This document shows positions 51,001 to 57,921 of a DNA stretch of 64,000 nt, piece by piece. The position numbers and the translations under genes were made by a program. Source of the stretch: Clytia hemisphaerica. Taxonomy: Eukaryota > Cnidaria > Hydrozoa > Leptothecata > Clytiidae. How positions within the stretch are numbered: the first letter of the stretch is position 1; the number at the start of each line of letters is the position of its first letter. The stretch is from assembly GCA_902728285.1 (NCBI GenBank), contig CACVBU010000050.1, positions 2,638,060-2,702,059 of the forward strand, written 5' to 3'. The notes under the pieces are model-generated. The model saw only the letters and a list, made by a program, of their open reading frames with translations, searched no databases and had not been told where the DNA came from.

Positions 51001-52002
51001 GAGTCTTTCCCTTGGTTGCAAAACGGTAATTTCTTTTTTACAAAGAGTGAAATGACATTTTTTGTCGAATCGTAAGTTGGATGTAAGTTCTCTTTTGTTA
51101 TTTGAACACGCCTCGAGTTGACCCTTGGAGAGTTGAAGGCAAATAGGATTACATAATTTCAAACCAAAGTCTATTTTGTAAATTGTCTATTTTAGAAATT
51201 GCATAGACGTGTCTACTCAATTGATTTCATAGCCCTGAAGGGGCTACCTTAAGTGCTACATAGATTGAAAAGAAAACTCCCGGATGTGAAATGAAGCCAC
51301 TTATTTCCCATCCCAAACACGTGATCCGTATGTTTTTCAATCAAATTTTTAAATGCGGGGCAGACTTAAGGTTTCACTTTTCTTCCTTGAGAAGAGTTGA
51401 AGATTCCTCTCTAGGCCATCAAACTCAATGGTCTATTCATACTATCAGTCAGGAAAAATTTCAAATTGGCACATCATCTCAGAAAACCTTCTTTAGCCCA
51501 GAATAAGCAAATTAGCCCAGATTACATTGGCAAATAAGCCGGCAAATATTGATAATCACATTTTATAATTCCTCAGATTGATTTTTAAAGATTCGTATAT
51601 TACAATTTTTTTCCCGGAAAATATTCAATTTTTTTAACTGCACATGCTCGAGCATGCTCTTGATCAATGATATACCGATTCATAGAAAAGAATAATAATT
51701 GGAAAATCATCATTACCGGTGTTTTAGCTCATTAATTAAATATTCTTTTCTGGCAGCTGAACAGAGAAGATTTTTAACCGGAGAATATTCTTTAAAACAT
51801 TATATGAACTTTTGATTATAATTTCTCTTTAGTAACTCGAGTTCGATCGCAAGGTAAAATACGAGTTCGCTTCAACATCGTGACGCGTGACATGAAGAAA
51901 CTGGGCTACGATTGTGAACCAGCTACCTTACAGCACCCCTATGTTCCTCCGGGCGCTTCTAGGGCGTACAAAGGCGAAGAAGAAGGGCGTGAAGAAACGT
52001 GA
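18013..52002 (+). CDS. B9 domain protein 1 (ciliary transition zone), seven exons over 34 kb
   Basis: Exons are 18013-18075, 18432-18500, 18982-19093, 19745-19841, 20668-20730, 48074-48141 and 51833-52002. All GT-AG borders and all phases agree, giving 213 residues (human B9D1 is about 204). Hallmarks in order: [115 protein letters not shown]. These cover the whole B9/C2-like domain. B9D1 acts with B9D2 and MKS1 at the ciliary transition zone, gating membrane proteins into cilia. The odd feature is intron 5, about 27.3 kb, which contains two GPCR genes on the opposite strand, a LINE fragment and a large inverted repeat. Intron 6 contains an ATP-grasp gene. The last 25 residues or so ([13 protein letters not shown] and after) are lineage-specific. 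Confidence 0.93.
19926..20171. repeat. Foldback hairpin in B9D1 intron 4
   Basis: Arms of about 100 bases (AAGTACTATAGTTTAAGGG... and ...CCCTTAAAAACTATAGTACTT) pair around a loop of about 30 bases. The inner arms share AAAGA(T/C)AAGAGACCCGTAG and GTGAAGGTTC. Transcribed with B9D1 it would form a long stem. Confidence 0.85.
21140..22407. mobile_element. 1.27-kb element with G-run ends and a nested element
   Basis: Inverted ends CAGGGGGGGGTCAGGATCC and its counterpart at 22390-22407 are flanked by TAAAATT on both sides (21133-21139 and 22408-22414), a 7-base duplication. Subterminal words TTGGTATCGATACC and GGGGGTGGGTCCCCC repeat. A second G-run element, about 21602-21945, is nested inside: it has GGGGGGTACTAGG/CCTAGTACCCCCC ends and a GACCCTTAGAGAGACT array of about six units. 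No gene. Confidence 0.85.
22466..25461 (-). CDS. Class C GPCR (mGluR/CaSR-like), intronless, with a one-base frameshift
   Basis: Two overlapping frames encode one receptor. The first (25461 to about 23698) has a signal peptide best read from Met 8 (25440). A Venus flytrap follows: [15 protein letters not shown] and [10 protein letters not shown] line up with the Ser/Thr ligand-binding region of mGluR and CaSR, and then [16 protein letters not shown] nine-cysteine domain comes next ([22 protein letters not shown]). The second frame (about 23697-22466) carries seven helices starting at [17 protein letters not shown] and a Ser-rich tail of about 130 residues. The join needs a -1 shift within CAACAATATA near 23690-23700; no GT-AG intron fits there. 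Either an assembly or sequencing error or a new null allele. Likely an amino-acid-type receptor. Nested antisense in B9D1 intron 5. Confidence 0.85.
25564..25970. mobile_element. 407-bp element with ATTGACTGTCAA array
   Basis: Terminal inverted repeats of about 63 bases differ at only a few sites: CACTACTAGATCAAAAA at the left and its complement at the right, with CATTGACTGTCAGCAA inward. The interior is about fifteen words of the form (A/T)TTGAC(T/C)GTCAAT. It sits just upstream of the class C GPCR start. No target duplication is certain (ATT on each side). Confidence 0.88.
25971..28835. other. Gene-poor stretch of B9D1 intron 5
   Basis: AT-rich. Many short frames, none with family motifs. 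An inverted GCGTGA-family array (TTCACGTATCCACGC) lies at about 28275-28375. The stretch 29553-30889 is similar; its longest frame (29822-30220, starting GTG) has no recognised domain. Confidence 0.4.
28836..29218 (+). repeat. Diverged direct duplication, about 190-bp unit
   Basis: 28836-29022 and 29031-29218 share, in order, GTAC.T..GGA.TTTTTCCAA, AATTGTTTACATTAAA, GTAACAGC, AAGGATGGAA, CGTAAC.TGGTAATAGTA and GAGG.AATATTG. A short direct repeat (GCGGGTGG..ACGCGA then CAATTTTT.GATG) follows at 29400-29445 and 29508-29552. Confidence 0.65.
30890..31463 (+). repeat. CACCCCTG/ACCGGGGT-array repeat, forward copy
   Basis: Begins near CACCCCTGTCTCAGTAACCC, carries CACCGGGGT-type words, then a unique-looking 265 bases. 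The whole recurs inverted at 37660-38125. The 265-base part (31198-31463) matches 37660-37922 closely; the array part has diverged. A third, shorter member lies at 48398-48600. Confidence 0.75.
31780..34858 (+). repeat. Left arm of a giant inverted repeat
   Basis: Runs from ATTGGTCAGCCTAAGCTGAGC to CAGCCTCGGCTGGTTTATT and recurs inverted at 38577-41810. In a shared segment (34048-34407 against 39053-39412) a translated frame differs at only two of 119 residues, so the copies are young. This arm holds 1.1 kb (about 32490-33612) missing from the other, the gap bounded by CTTGT. Two small inverted-repeat elements sit inside: 34103-34484 (CGTCAAGTTACACAACATG ends) and 34520-34667 (CCATATAGTACGTAC ends). 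No credible gene; the ATG at 31969 opens only a short hydrophobic frame. Confidence 0.9.
34827..35252 (+). CDS. Unrecognised 141-codon open frame (repeat-associated fragment)
   Basis: Spans the inner end of the left arm and 400 bases of spacer. From Met 32 or so it reads as a charged protein: [32 protein letters not shown] (a small beta-barrel or Tudor-like look), then [18 protein letters not shown] and [16 protein letters not shown]. The second half looks constrained rather than random, and similar tails occur in repetitive cnidarian hypothetical proteins as I recall them. Probably the last exon of a transposon-borne or duplicated gene; no splice partner found. Confidence 0.4.
   Translation: MADLPASAGLLFCLKCKKFKKYLFRKKIIQMSKDETDDESDIQKLKNCLKGLASPTKETEVTGRWYAAIYTIKKTKRLYIGRLLKRFLKYEDGAVNSLQLHCLKPKVGSGKVLEDTPDHLPDISIFPVHDIIDGPLKVIPI
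35345..36376. repeat. 1-kb palindrome with about 500-bp arms
   Basis: Arms about 35345-35850 and 35880-36376 are nearly identical reverse complements (GTCCAGTAGAA... to ...TTCTACTGGAC) separated by about 30 bases. Matching frames in the two arms differ at two of 71 residues. Its centre (about 35862) is not the centre of the surrounding giant inverted repeat (about 36700), so it arose separately. Confidence 0.9.
36765..37450. mobile_element. 686-bp inverted-repeat transposon, 9-bp duplication
   Basis: Ends GGGTCAGTGGAAAACATGG and CCATGTTTTCCACCGACCC; the arms extend about 62 bases. Flanks GTTAAATCT at 36756-36764 and 37451-37459 are an exact 9-base duplication. Interior non-coding. A 9-base duplication fits MULE-type insertion. 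Confidence 0.9.
37660..38125 (-). repeat. CACCCCTG/ACCGGGGT-array repeat, inverted copy
   Basis: Reverse complement of 30890-31463, sharing AAGGGAAATGC at the junction of array and body. A TGTTTCTTA-rich stretch follows at 38175-38455, bounded by ACACG and a TGTGT end, related to the TGTTCTTA family at 42030 and 44268. Confidence 0.75.
40372..41609. mobile_element. MULE-type DNA transposon, 1,238 bp, long terminal inverted repeats
   Basis: Inverted arms of about 310 bases run from GCGAATTTTTTTTCCGTC at the left to its counterpart at 41592-41609. They hold repeated CGGCCGAAGACCTAC words. GCCGCCGCC stands on both sides (40363-40371 and 41610-41618), a 9-base duplication. The left arm of the giant repeat keeps the empty site with a single GCCGCCGCC, which proves the borders. 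The inside carries a decayed transposase N-terminus on the plus strand. Confidence 0.93.
40699..41294 (+). pseudogene. MULE transposase N-terminal fragment, two frameshifts
   Basis: The reading starts [13 protein letters not shown] and passes [10 protein letters not shown] in the first frame. It shifts near 40890-40905 to [10 protein letters not shown], then near 40945-40955 to [19 protein letters not shown] and [15 protein letters not shown]. The C..C/HNH pattern is the WRKY-GCM1-like zinc finger found at the front of MULE-type transposases. The catalytic domain is absent, so the element cannot move on its own. Confidence 0.8.
42030..42258. mobile_element. ACACGTTTTTTATAAGAAC-ended element
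   Basis: Ends TACACGTTTTTTTATAAG and TTATAAAAAGACGTGTA, with TAAGAACAT words inside. The same ends and words occur at 44268-45190 (composite) and, degraded, at 6236-6432 and 38175-38455. Confidence 0.65.
42557..42708. mobile_element. ATATGCACCA-ended MITE, copy 2
   Basis: Ends CATGATATGCACCA and TGGTGCATATCATG are exact inverted repeats about 150 bases apart. Same ends as at 7875-8022, but the interior differs. Confidence 0.75.
42868..44031 (-). CDS. Class A (rhodopsin-type) GPCR with proline-rich second extracellular loop
   Basis: Single exon, 387 residues, nested antisense in B9D1 intron 5. Helix 1 has [11 protein letters not shown]; helix 2 [11 protein letters not shown]; the end of helix 3 [12 protein letters not shown] in place of DRY; helix 4 [14 protein letters not shown]; helix 5 [17 protein letters not shown]; helix 6 [16 protein letters not shown]; helix 7 [12 protein letters not shown] in place of NPxxY. 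The loop between helices 4 and 5 is about 100 residues, with several N-glycosylation sites and a Pro8/Gly-Arg-Lys stretch ([18 protein letters not shown]). The usual Cys pair linking helix 3 to this loop is absent. The tail is Lys/Ser/Thr-rich. Ligand unknown; the family fits the large orphan cnidarian class A expansions. Confidence 0.85.
   Translation of the reverse strand: MSKETVIKKSTELGISVLIVIVNAVEICLIKRRRNKKNLETVLLSLSIADLLHGILNGAFQLVQIYEVSKSSWTSVFIIIDAKLFFMLVSIFHLLLIGADRLFAVARPFQHNTVVTKGKLYRTLFLVWVLSFIGLGLFKIYDEQLPKVHEKKPFGVISYQNVSWRIENTSQYNTTQTSKETARLVNETTLYSLVQPFDVHQDREKSGRKSTSPPPPLPPPGRKGRKGRKDGKPPPPPPQIMKRITTKENLLAYCLIVAAVSLVIMYSAIIYFVRNAQQEHIRRRVSLLSVLVPACFIAFTLHYAVMSLSSDDKTSFLPNVLLLTNSAANSFLYFFKDICKCREQKRKTTQKQVKVSNGESKKSTSDMKATSTEHIELQVTSHSTKKK
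44268..45190. mobile_element. Composite TGTTCTTA-array element
   Basis: Bounded by TGTACACGTTTTTTATATAA and TTATAAAAAACGTGTA. It contains repeated TTAAGAACA/TGTTCTTAA words and two copies of TTTA(G/C)CGGCG(C/T)GAATTTC (a third lies just past the right end, about 45195), suggesting nested or tandem insertion. No gene. Confidence 0.6.
45726..46151. mobile_element. 426-bp element with TTAGGTGGGA array
   Basis: Ends CATAGTGTGCAA and TTGCACACTATG are exact inverted repeats, followed inward by C- and G-runs. The interior has about nine TTAGGTGGGA(T/C) words in one orientation. No target duplication is evident. Confidence 0.75.
46152..47039. other. Gene-free part of B9D1 intron 5
   Basis: AT-rich, no coding motif or clear repeat boundary. 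Confidence 0.4.
47040..47720 (-). mobile_element. 5'-truncated LINE (jockey/CR1-type reverse transcriptase tail)
   Basis: Read on the minus strand: [57 protein letters not shown], then after one in-frame stop (TGA near 47163) [18 protein letters not shown]. This is the C-terminal end of a non-LTR retrotransposon polyprotein. The frame is nearly intact, so insertion is fairly recent; everything 5' of this region is missing. Confidence 0.8.
48074..48141 (+). CDS. B9D1 exon 6
   Basis: Acceptor TTTTATAG and donor G|GTAAGG. It encodes [20 protein letters not shown] with split codons that join exon 5 (phase 2) and exon 7 (phase 1). It is the only piece that links the 5' and 3' halves of B9D1 across 27 kb. 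Confidence 0.92.
48398..48600 (+). repeat. ACCGGGGT-type array, third copy
   Basis: TACCGGGGTACG, GAGTGGGGTAT, GGTGGGGTGA, CAGTGGGGCGG and GACAGGGGTGTTA follow the pattern of 30890 and 37915 in degenerate form. It lies in B9D1 intron 6. The rest of 48601-49533 holds nothing recognised. Confidence 0.55.
49534..50847 (-). CDS. MysC-like ATP-grasp ligase (mycosporine-glycine synthase family)
   Basis: Single exon, 437 residues; cyanobacterial MysC is about 450-460. An N-terminal membrane segment (about 10-36) is followed by a Rossmann-type [18 protein letters not shown] (54-71), as in MysC. ATP-grasp features are intact: FFFFKPSA with Lys206, [15 protein letters not shown] (about 241-255), and the metal site [19 protein letters not shown] (about 304-322). 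The C-terminus has [12 protein letters not shown] and [16 protein letters not shown], matching MysC tail motifs as I know them. MysC joins glycine to 4-deoxygadusol to make the UV screen mycosporine-glycine; homologues are known in corals and anemones. The substrate of this enzyme is inferred, not shown. Nested antisense in B9D1 intron 6. No demethyl-4-deoxygadusol synthase or O-methyltransferase gene is nearby. Confidence 0.85.
   Translation of the reverse strand: MLSEKLKRRLFCVFYLAIILWLTPLCIFWSLVFWLFGRKKYEENLLPGHLRRRILITGDTATKAVHIIRALGKAGHTVIIADWVGPWSVLRWSRYVSKVYSVSSNQTEYVQQVINIGVHEKVDYFIPVIKKDYAMADARIGEYLTQQNIKCLVSNPTQIKQLDEKIDFMRKCKEYGLSVPEFVDSEEKLYSMASDGYFQDRFFFFKPSACSSVFRNSFERIPADLTQIKNFMKSFRDEIFFAQEYIHGTELSANLLSKDGEIVQLNLAHSSPIQVDYDVIQHPKITKWVTDFCRKTNLTGAVCFDFIEDKMGDIYCLECNPRFHSSLVNYIDTKSFERSLLSLFEETQIHFSKPLQPNPNIFTYWFYQEFFRMLTLKRNMMDFFKILVFGYEALWDSSDPIPYIVYHHAQIPVSLMKHILTGEYWECVNFCLGRVMY
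51833..52002 (+). CDS. B9D1 exon 7 (terminal)
   Basis: Acceptor CTCTTTAG, then [20 protein letters not shown] and MKKLGYD, ending TGA at 52000-52002. It completes the B9 domain and a lineage-specific tail ([17 protein letters not shown]). Confidence 0.92.
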
Positions 52003-52372
52003 TGTCCATGTTATGAAAGGTAATTTCCATTTTTCACTTCCATTGACAATATTTTACAAACTAGTTGCGTCAGGGTTTTTTTTCATCTCAGTATGAAATA
52101 GAAGCACTGTTTTGTAGTAAATGGGTGCACTACCTTTGCCGACCGATTATGTGACGAGACCCTAATTAGAACATGGGGCTCGATTTGAAAATTTCGCGAA
52201 ATAACTTGTTAATGTGGAATAAGGTACCCTTTCCAGTGGCACATCCTCTTAAAAGTATATTGCAAATCTATGCTGATATAATAGTGTCCTCGTTTATGCT
52301 GAAGATATTTTATTGGTACGATATTTTCAATTCTTGTTGACCATTCTTTGATTTACAGAGATTTGAGAAATT

Positions 52373-52674
52373 ATGCGGAGGAGATTTGGGGAAATAACAT
52401 TTGTTGGTGGCATTGATATTTTCATCTATAATGTCAACGTGATCGAAAGATACCCACAGAATGGTGAGAATAAGTGAATGACTATTGAATATTGGTATTT
52501 TTAGTATGGAATGGACCGGACCAGCAGACATTTTGGGGAAGTCCTACGACAAACATACTCTCTTTAAAGACTATTTGCTACACTCTTTTTGCTACCGTCG
52601 TTTTGCATGCAATTCCACTCGCCGCACTAATATTCCTCTGGCACTTTTCTATCGGAAAATACCAGGACTTCTGA
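52373..52674 (+). CDS. Possible small single-pass membrane protein (two exons)
   Basis: ATG at 52373 follows an in-frame stop and a likely acceptor (TTTACAG). Exon 1, 52373-52463, ends G|GTGAGA; exon 2, 52505-52674, starts after TTTTTAG. Phases agree and give 86 residues: MRRRFGEITFVGGIDIFIYN, then a Trp/Gly/Pro-rich segment (VWNGPDQQTFWGSP) and one membrane helix (YTLFATVVLHAIPLAALIFL) with a short HFSIGKYQDF tail. AATAAA lies at 52684, ten bases past the stop. The 41-base intron is short. Family not recognised; could be the 3' end of a larger gene or chance. Confidence 0.45.
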
Positions 52675-52798
52675 TAGTTGAAAAATAAATGAGCTTTGTA
52701 AAGTTAGGCAGTTTCGTAAGTGAGCTCAAGATTTTCTGTACCTTTTGAAAAAAAACCTTTCCAATCTAATACCGGTTATCCCGGGAAAATAGCGGAAA

Positions 52799-52998
52799 AT
52801 AGACCTTTTCATAAATTGCGTCACGAACATCATTTGCCTCGTATTCAAACAATTTCCATGGTAATTATGTCCCTTGAGACATATGATTTTTTATGAATAG
52901 AAAGTAGTTTTAATAAAATCCGCTGGGAGTTAATCACCATGGCTATAATTTCAAAACGAGGCAAGTGATATTCGTGACGTGATTTATGAAAAGGTCTA
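52799..52998. mobile_element. 200-bp MITE with 44-bp ends
   Basis: ATAGACCTTTTCATAAATTG and its complement near 52979-52998 bound matching arms that also share GTCACGAA and TTGCCTCGT. TA bases at both outer ends fit a Tc1/mariner-like insertion. No coding capacity. Confidence 0.8.
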
Positions 52999-54185
52999 TC
53001 CTGGAGAATCTTAGTGTAGGAAGTAGAATGTTATGCAAAAAGACGGTACCATGTGGAAATCATGTCACCGTACTCTCAGGTGCCTAATAAACAACCCCAA
53101 CATTTTTTTCAGTTGGGCTTCAAGTTCAAGCAAATCAATATATTTGGTATTTATCTAAAAGATTCTTCTATCGGGGATCTAATGTTCCAATTTTAAATGC
53201 TTTTTAAATTGTACATATTTGTATGATATTTTGAAAGATTTTTACTAAATATAATTCATATGATTGAAATAGCTTTAATTGTCTTCGATCTAAAACGGTT
53301 AATATGCACCGTGTTAGGCCATAATCAAAATATAATTTGTCACCGTCAAAACATTGAGATTTTTTCGCGCTGACTGTCAGCAATAACAAACACTTTTTGG
53401 ACCTACCTCGGAGGGTCTGTTTGTCTGTTACCAGCCTTTCTCGGGATTGGCTCATTTTTTTCTGATTATTTTGCACAGTGATTCAAAAGAGTAATGTCCG
53501 AAACATGGTTGAGTCCAATTTTTGGGAAATTTTTTTTGCAGATTTTCATTGGGCTTTTTCCTTATATTTTTTTTTTCACTCAAAAACATTATGTTGATAA
53601 CCATGCCTACCATCAAGCATGATTCAATTGTTAATAAAACTGTTTTTGCAACCGGAACTTTCTATTTCTTTTTTCCCTACCCCCCCCCCCCCATCAACGA
53701 TCAATGGTGAATTTTAAAGTGTTATGCATTTTCGCCAAACGCTACATTTTCTGACTGATTTTGTTTTTATTTGATGTAAATTTGAGAAAAAAAGAATACT
53801 TTGAAAAGAATTTTTAAACCACAATTCACAATCGCAGTCTATGGTCGCAGTGCATATTCAGAAAAACTTGATAAAAAATACGCATGATATTATTGCTAGA
53901 TTTTGATATTTTTTCATCTACTTTCTCGGAATTGGTTTTTTTTTCTCGAATCAAATTAAGGAAATGCAAATTGAATTTTAAGATTTTTAGAAGGTCAGCC
54001 ACCTGGGTTCTCAAACAGTGTGAAACTCTTGATTTTTTCTTCACTCTCGAAAAAATTTGAAGATTTTATCAGGTTTTGTTTTCTTTTGATTATTTGTTCA
54101 AACCGTGAATTAGGTCCAGCAAAAGTTTTTATGACTAAAAAAAAGACTAACGTTTACAGACAAAACTGTAAGGGTAAAAAATGGG
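52999..54185. other. No gene seen
   Basis: AT-rich, with a C-run near 53680. No motif or repeat boundary recognised. Confidence 0.4.
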
Positions 54186-54538
54186 TAAAAAATTGACGTT
54201 TTTTAAAAGTCGAATTTGAAAGAAATGAATGAGACCATCGGAAAGAGCATGAAATTCTGAGCAAAAAAGTATACTACAAACAAGTCTCTTACTCGAACAC
54301 ACAAAGAAATACGGCCATCTAAAGTTTGAAATTCTGTCAGATAGAGTACGATTGACGTCAAATTTTGTCTAAACCGTACGGAGTTTGACAGAATTTTGAA
54401 CTTTAAGTGGCCGTATTTCTTTGTGTGTTCGAGTAAGAGACTTGTTGTAGTATACTTTTTTGCTCAGAATTTCATACTCTTTCCGATGGTCCCATTCATT
54501 TCTTTCGGATTTGACTTTTAAAAAACGTCAATTTTTTA
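54186..54538. repeat. Foldback hairpin with about 160-bp arms
   Basis: AAAAATTGACGTTTTTTAAA at the left end recurs inverted at 54519-54538. Inward, CACACAAAGAAATACGGCCA and its complement also pair. The loop is about 35 bases. Non-coding; it could fold into a long RNA hairpin if transcribed. Confidence 0.88.
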
Positions 54539-54600
54539 GTAAAGCCGAGCCTCGTCAAAAATTTATTGGCTCTTATTATAAAAGAAAAAGAGTGCAAACC

Positions 54601-54860
54601 CGGGCAAAGTAAATTTGGGGGGAAGGTTTGTAGGGGTTCGAAATACCGTCAAAATTTTTGCTGAATCCCGGAATCCCGAAAATTGAAAAAAAAAACACCG
54701 TCACACCGGTTTGTACAGGTTCAAATACCGGCATAATGACAAAAAATAAGGTCAAATACCGTTTTCCCGTCTTTTTTTCGTCAAATCCCGTAATACCGTA
54801 CTAAAAAAGGGCCAATCCCATCACTACCGTAAAAGTACAACCCCCCCACTAAATTACCCG
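54601..54860. mobile_element. Short element with AATACCGTCAAA array
   Basis: Imperfect inverted ends CGGGCAAAGTAAATTTGGGG and CCCCACTAAATTACCCG; inside, about six TACCG(T/G)CA or CAAAT(A/C)CCG words. Another member of the motif-array class; no target duplication seen. Confidence 0.6.
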
Positions 54861-56976
54861 TGAATCAGAAAGTTTAGTCGTTCTCTTAGATATTGCATGA
54901 AGAGTAGTTGTCATGGATACAAACAATCAGTTATTCATGCTTAAATACATTCATGTAAATAAGGATTAATTTCCTGGAACCTTCATTCACACTTAAGCAA
55001 CTTGTCTAAAGAGCACGCAGAAAATCATTTTTCCAAAAAGAAGGTGTTTGTTATAATAAAGTCCCGCCCGCTCTGCTTTTTTACTCCTCCTAGCTAATCA
55101 TTTCAAAGCTACCATCGGTGAGAAAAAGTAGGGCTCCTTTTACACAAAAAGTAAATATCCCATTTGGGTATAAAGAAATTTTCGATTTTTAATATCTTTA
55201 TAATATTTCATTAAATATTTTTTCATTATTATTTTTACAATAACACCTAAATGTAAACATATCTGCAACCAACAGATGAATGGGAATTTTTCCCCATTTT
55301 GTGAAAAAAAGAAATCAGAAATCGGGGTTAACCTGTTTGGTTCTTTGTCTTTGAAAAATATAAAACGGTTTTAAAAACAGCAGCGGCCAAAATTTATATT
55401 TATCTATTTTTGAGATTTTTAATCGAATTATATTTTGTTATTATTCATTCACGGAGAATAAATTAATTTCTAAGTACGTAAAATCTGTTGGTTGAGATTA
55501 TATTGTTTTATAGCAACTTGATATAATATTTATTCCATATAAATATTTTCTTTACCTCTCTCTGGACTTACTCTATATTTGATAAGAACAAGAAGATTGG
55601 GCTGTTCTATCAAAAAACCATACAGGGGGGTGGATGAACCTTTTCAAGTCAAAAAAATCATTGAAAACGTGTGAATACCCCCTGGAAAATGGCAAAATTT
55701 ATAATAATACCCTTGGAAAATTCTTCTTATACATTAAGGTGGACGAATTTAAACCAGTCTTTCGTTTTATCCCCTGCAAATTTTAGAATAACTTTTTACC
55801 CCCTTGGAAAAATGAAATTTCCTGAAAATTTTTCTCGGATTACCCCCTGGAAACGTTCGGGGTGGAAGGGGGCGAACGTATGAATGTAAATAACTATAAA
55901 ATGGAATGGCCTATTGCAAGGAGCATGAAACTCTTATCTTTGTGAATTTTCGTTAACCGTCTAAGTTGGCTCGTATTGCACGTTCATAGAAATTTAGATT
56001 TAAAATTACTTCTAGCAAAAGATATACAGTTTTGTTAATTTTTTTGTAAACTTTTTTTCTTTAGCCCCAAGCATTTTGAGACAGGGGTAATCGATCAGTT
56101 TTTCAATTCAATTCCATGTATTGAGGTCAAAAGAAGCCCCAAAATTATGTCTCCTGGGAGAGCTTTTTATAGGATTAACTCAAATTTTAACATATTTTTT
56201 ATAACTTTTTAAATCCTATCTAACATTCTGATATCTTATTATAGATATGCTTACAAAAAACCAACATATTATATACATTTTTTTAATAAGTATCACACTT
56301 ATAAGCACATTCAAATCCAATTTTTTTAGGCTTTTGCTTTTTTTGAGTCCTTGAAAATGAAATTAGCTAAGCATGTGTAACTTTGCCATACCCCCCCCCA
56401 TACCCCATAAGAATTTATTCTAGCGATACCGCCAATATTGGCAATTTTCATAAAATTCGCCAAATTTAGTTCTCCTTAAAGTTAAGAAAATGCTACTTCA
56501 CATAGCTTTTTAGGATTTTGGGAGGAGCAACTCAAAATCAGTGCTGTTCCCTCAAGGTATTTTCCATATGCTTATAAAAAACACATCAACACGATATCAA
56601 AATCGTATCAAGCGAGAGGAGAGAAAACAATAGGGCGTTATATATACGTGCGACCCGACCTACCGCTATTTTTCAACTATTTAAACAGAGCATTTTTTTG
56701 TTTAAAACCTTCTACAAATTTATCTTTTCATATCTATTCTTCTTTAACAATTTCTTTTTGTTGTTTTTTTTTTCATACCAGCTGTAGGCCGTAGTAAGAA
56801 AAGGAGAAAACAAGCGTCTTTTTCACTTTTGACTGAAGAAAAGATTTACAAAATCAATGTAAACGACTTTAGTTGTGAGAGAGGTTTTGCAAACAGATCT
56901 CAAAGCTAAAGGGAAGAAGCACAGAGAACGGCTTACAGAGAGCAGCAAACTTCTACAAAAAACATCTTTCACCAAA
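54861..56976. other. No gene; ACCCCCTGGAAA array near 55676-55852
   Basis: Four CCCC(C/T)TGGAAA words lie at about 55678, 55710, 55799 and 55844, in the manner of the other arrays but without clear inverted ends. The rest is AT-rich 5' flank of the GPCR gene. Confidence 0.45.
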
Positions 56977-57921
56977 ATGGAACAGTATTATACACTGGAC
57001 ATTCTCGAAACTTCGCTCTACTCTTCATTCCAGTTAGCATTTTTCATACAGTCCTTCTTGGTGATTTTATCCAATGGATTTTGTTTATATTTCGTATTAT
57101 CAAGGCGAAGTTTACGGAACCGATGCTCAAGTTGGTTTGTAGTTGGCTTGTTATTTTCACATGTTCTCATGGGATCAGCTTTCATTGTCTATTTCATTCT
57201 AACCAAAATTGAAGGCGGTGTTCGTGAAATGTTGAACGAATATCAAGTCAAAATGCGAGAAGTGGCTTTCATATCCAGTTTCATATTTTTGGTAATTGTA
57301 TCCTTGGACAGATATTTCGACATCAAGAGGCCATTCTATTATGTCTCCTTAACATGGAAGTATCCTTCATTTCTGTTGTGCGGTGCTTTGTTTTGTATTT
57401 TCGGTTATTTTGCATTCGTTGTTTATACGGACCAAATGGACACAACATCAACATGCATCGTAGCTGTGTCTACCATGTCTGTTTTCAGTGCCGCTAATTA
57501 CACGCTGTTTCAAGATATGAAAAAACAGAGACGGAAAATTATCGCAACAGTGGTTACAAGTGATGACCAAGAGCGGATTGAGACCTTGAAACGGATGAAG
57601 GAACGTCATTTAACGTCATTAAAACTTTCCTCGTCAATTACACTAACATTCGTACTGTGTTGGCTGCCATACTTTCTTTGCAAAGTCTTGATGGCGTGTG
57701 AAGTCCTACATCATAAAAACAAACTGTCAATCATCTTACAACAGTCTTCTCTCTTATTGGGAGGTCTGGACCCAATCATAATGGCGGTATTGTACATCAC
57801 GTTACAAAAGCGAGAAATTCTGCGAAATCTCCGATGCTCGCGAACAACCATTTCCACAAATGATAATCGAGAAGATTCCAGTGATTATGAAAGTGACAAT
57901 TATCGAGTTTCATGGATTTAA
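56977..57921 (+). CDS. Class A-type GPCR (orphan)
   Basis: Intronless, 314 residues from the first ATG (ACCAAAATGG, a good initiation context). The frame is open further upstream but has no ATG there. Helix 1 FLVILSNGFCLYFVLS; end of helix 3 IVSLDRYFDIKRPF (DRY kept); helix 6 LTFVLCWLPYFLC (CWLP kept); helix 7 LLLGGLDPIIMAVLYI (DPxxxxxLY for NPxxY). A basic third inner loop (MKKQRRKIIATVV, LKRMKERHLTSLK) suits G-protein coupling. The Cys at the top of helix 3 is missing although the second outer loop has one (TSTCIVAV). The tail ends in acidic Ser residues (REDSSDYESDN). Ligand unknown. Confidence 0.85.
   Translation: MEQYYTLDILETSLYSSFQLAFFIQSFLVILSNGFCLYFVLSRRSLRNRCSSWFVVGLLFSHVLMGSAFIVYFILTKIEGGVREMLNEYQVKMREVAFISSFIFLVIVSLDRYFDIKRPFYYVSLTWKYPSFLLCGALFCIFGYFAFVVYTDQMDTTSTCIVAVSTMSVFSAANYTLFQDMKKQRRKIIATVVTSDDQERIETLKRMKERHLTSLKLSSSITLTFVLCWLPYFLCKVLMACEVLHHKNKLSIILQQSSLLLGGLDPIIMAVLYITLQKREILRNLRCSRTTISTNDNREDSSDYESDNYRVSWI

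Noticed and set aside
51914-52096. 60-codon frame starting inside B9D1 exon 7
   Set aside because: A shadow frame of B9D1; splice phase and family motifs fix the other frame.
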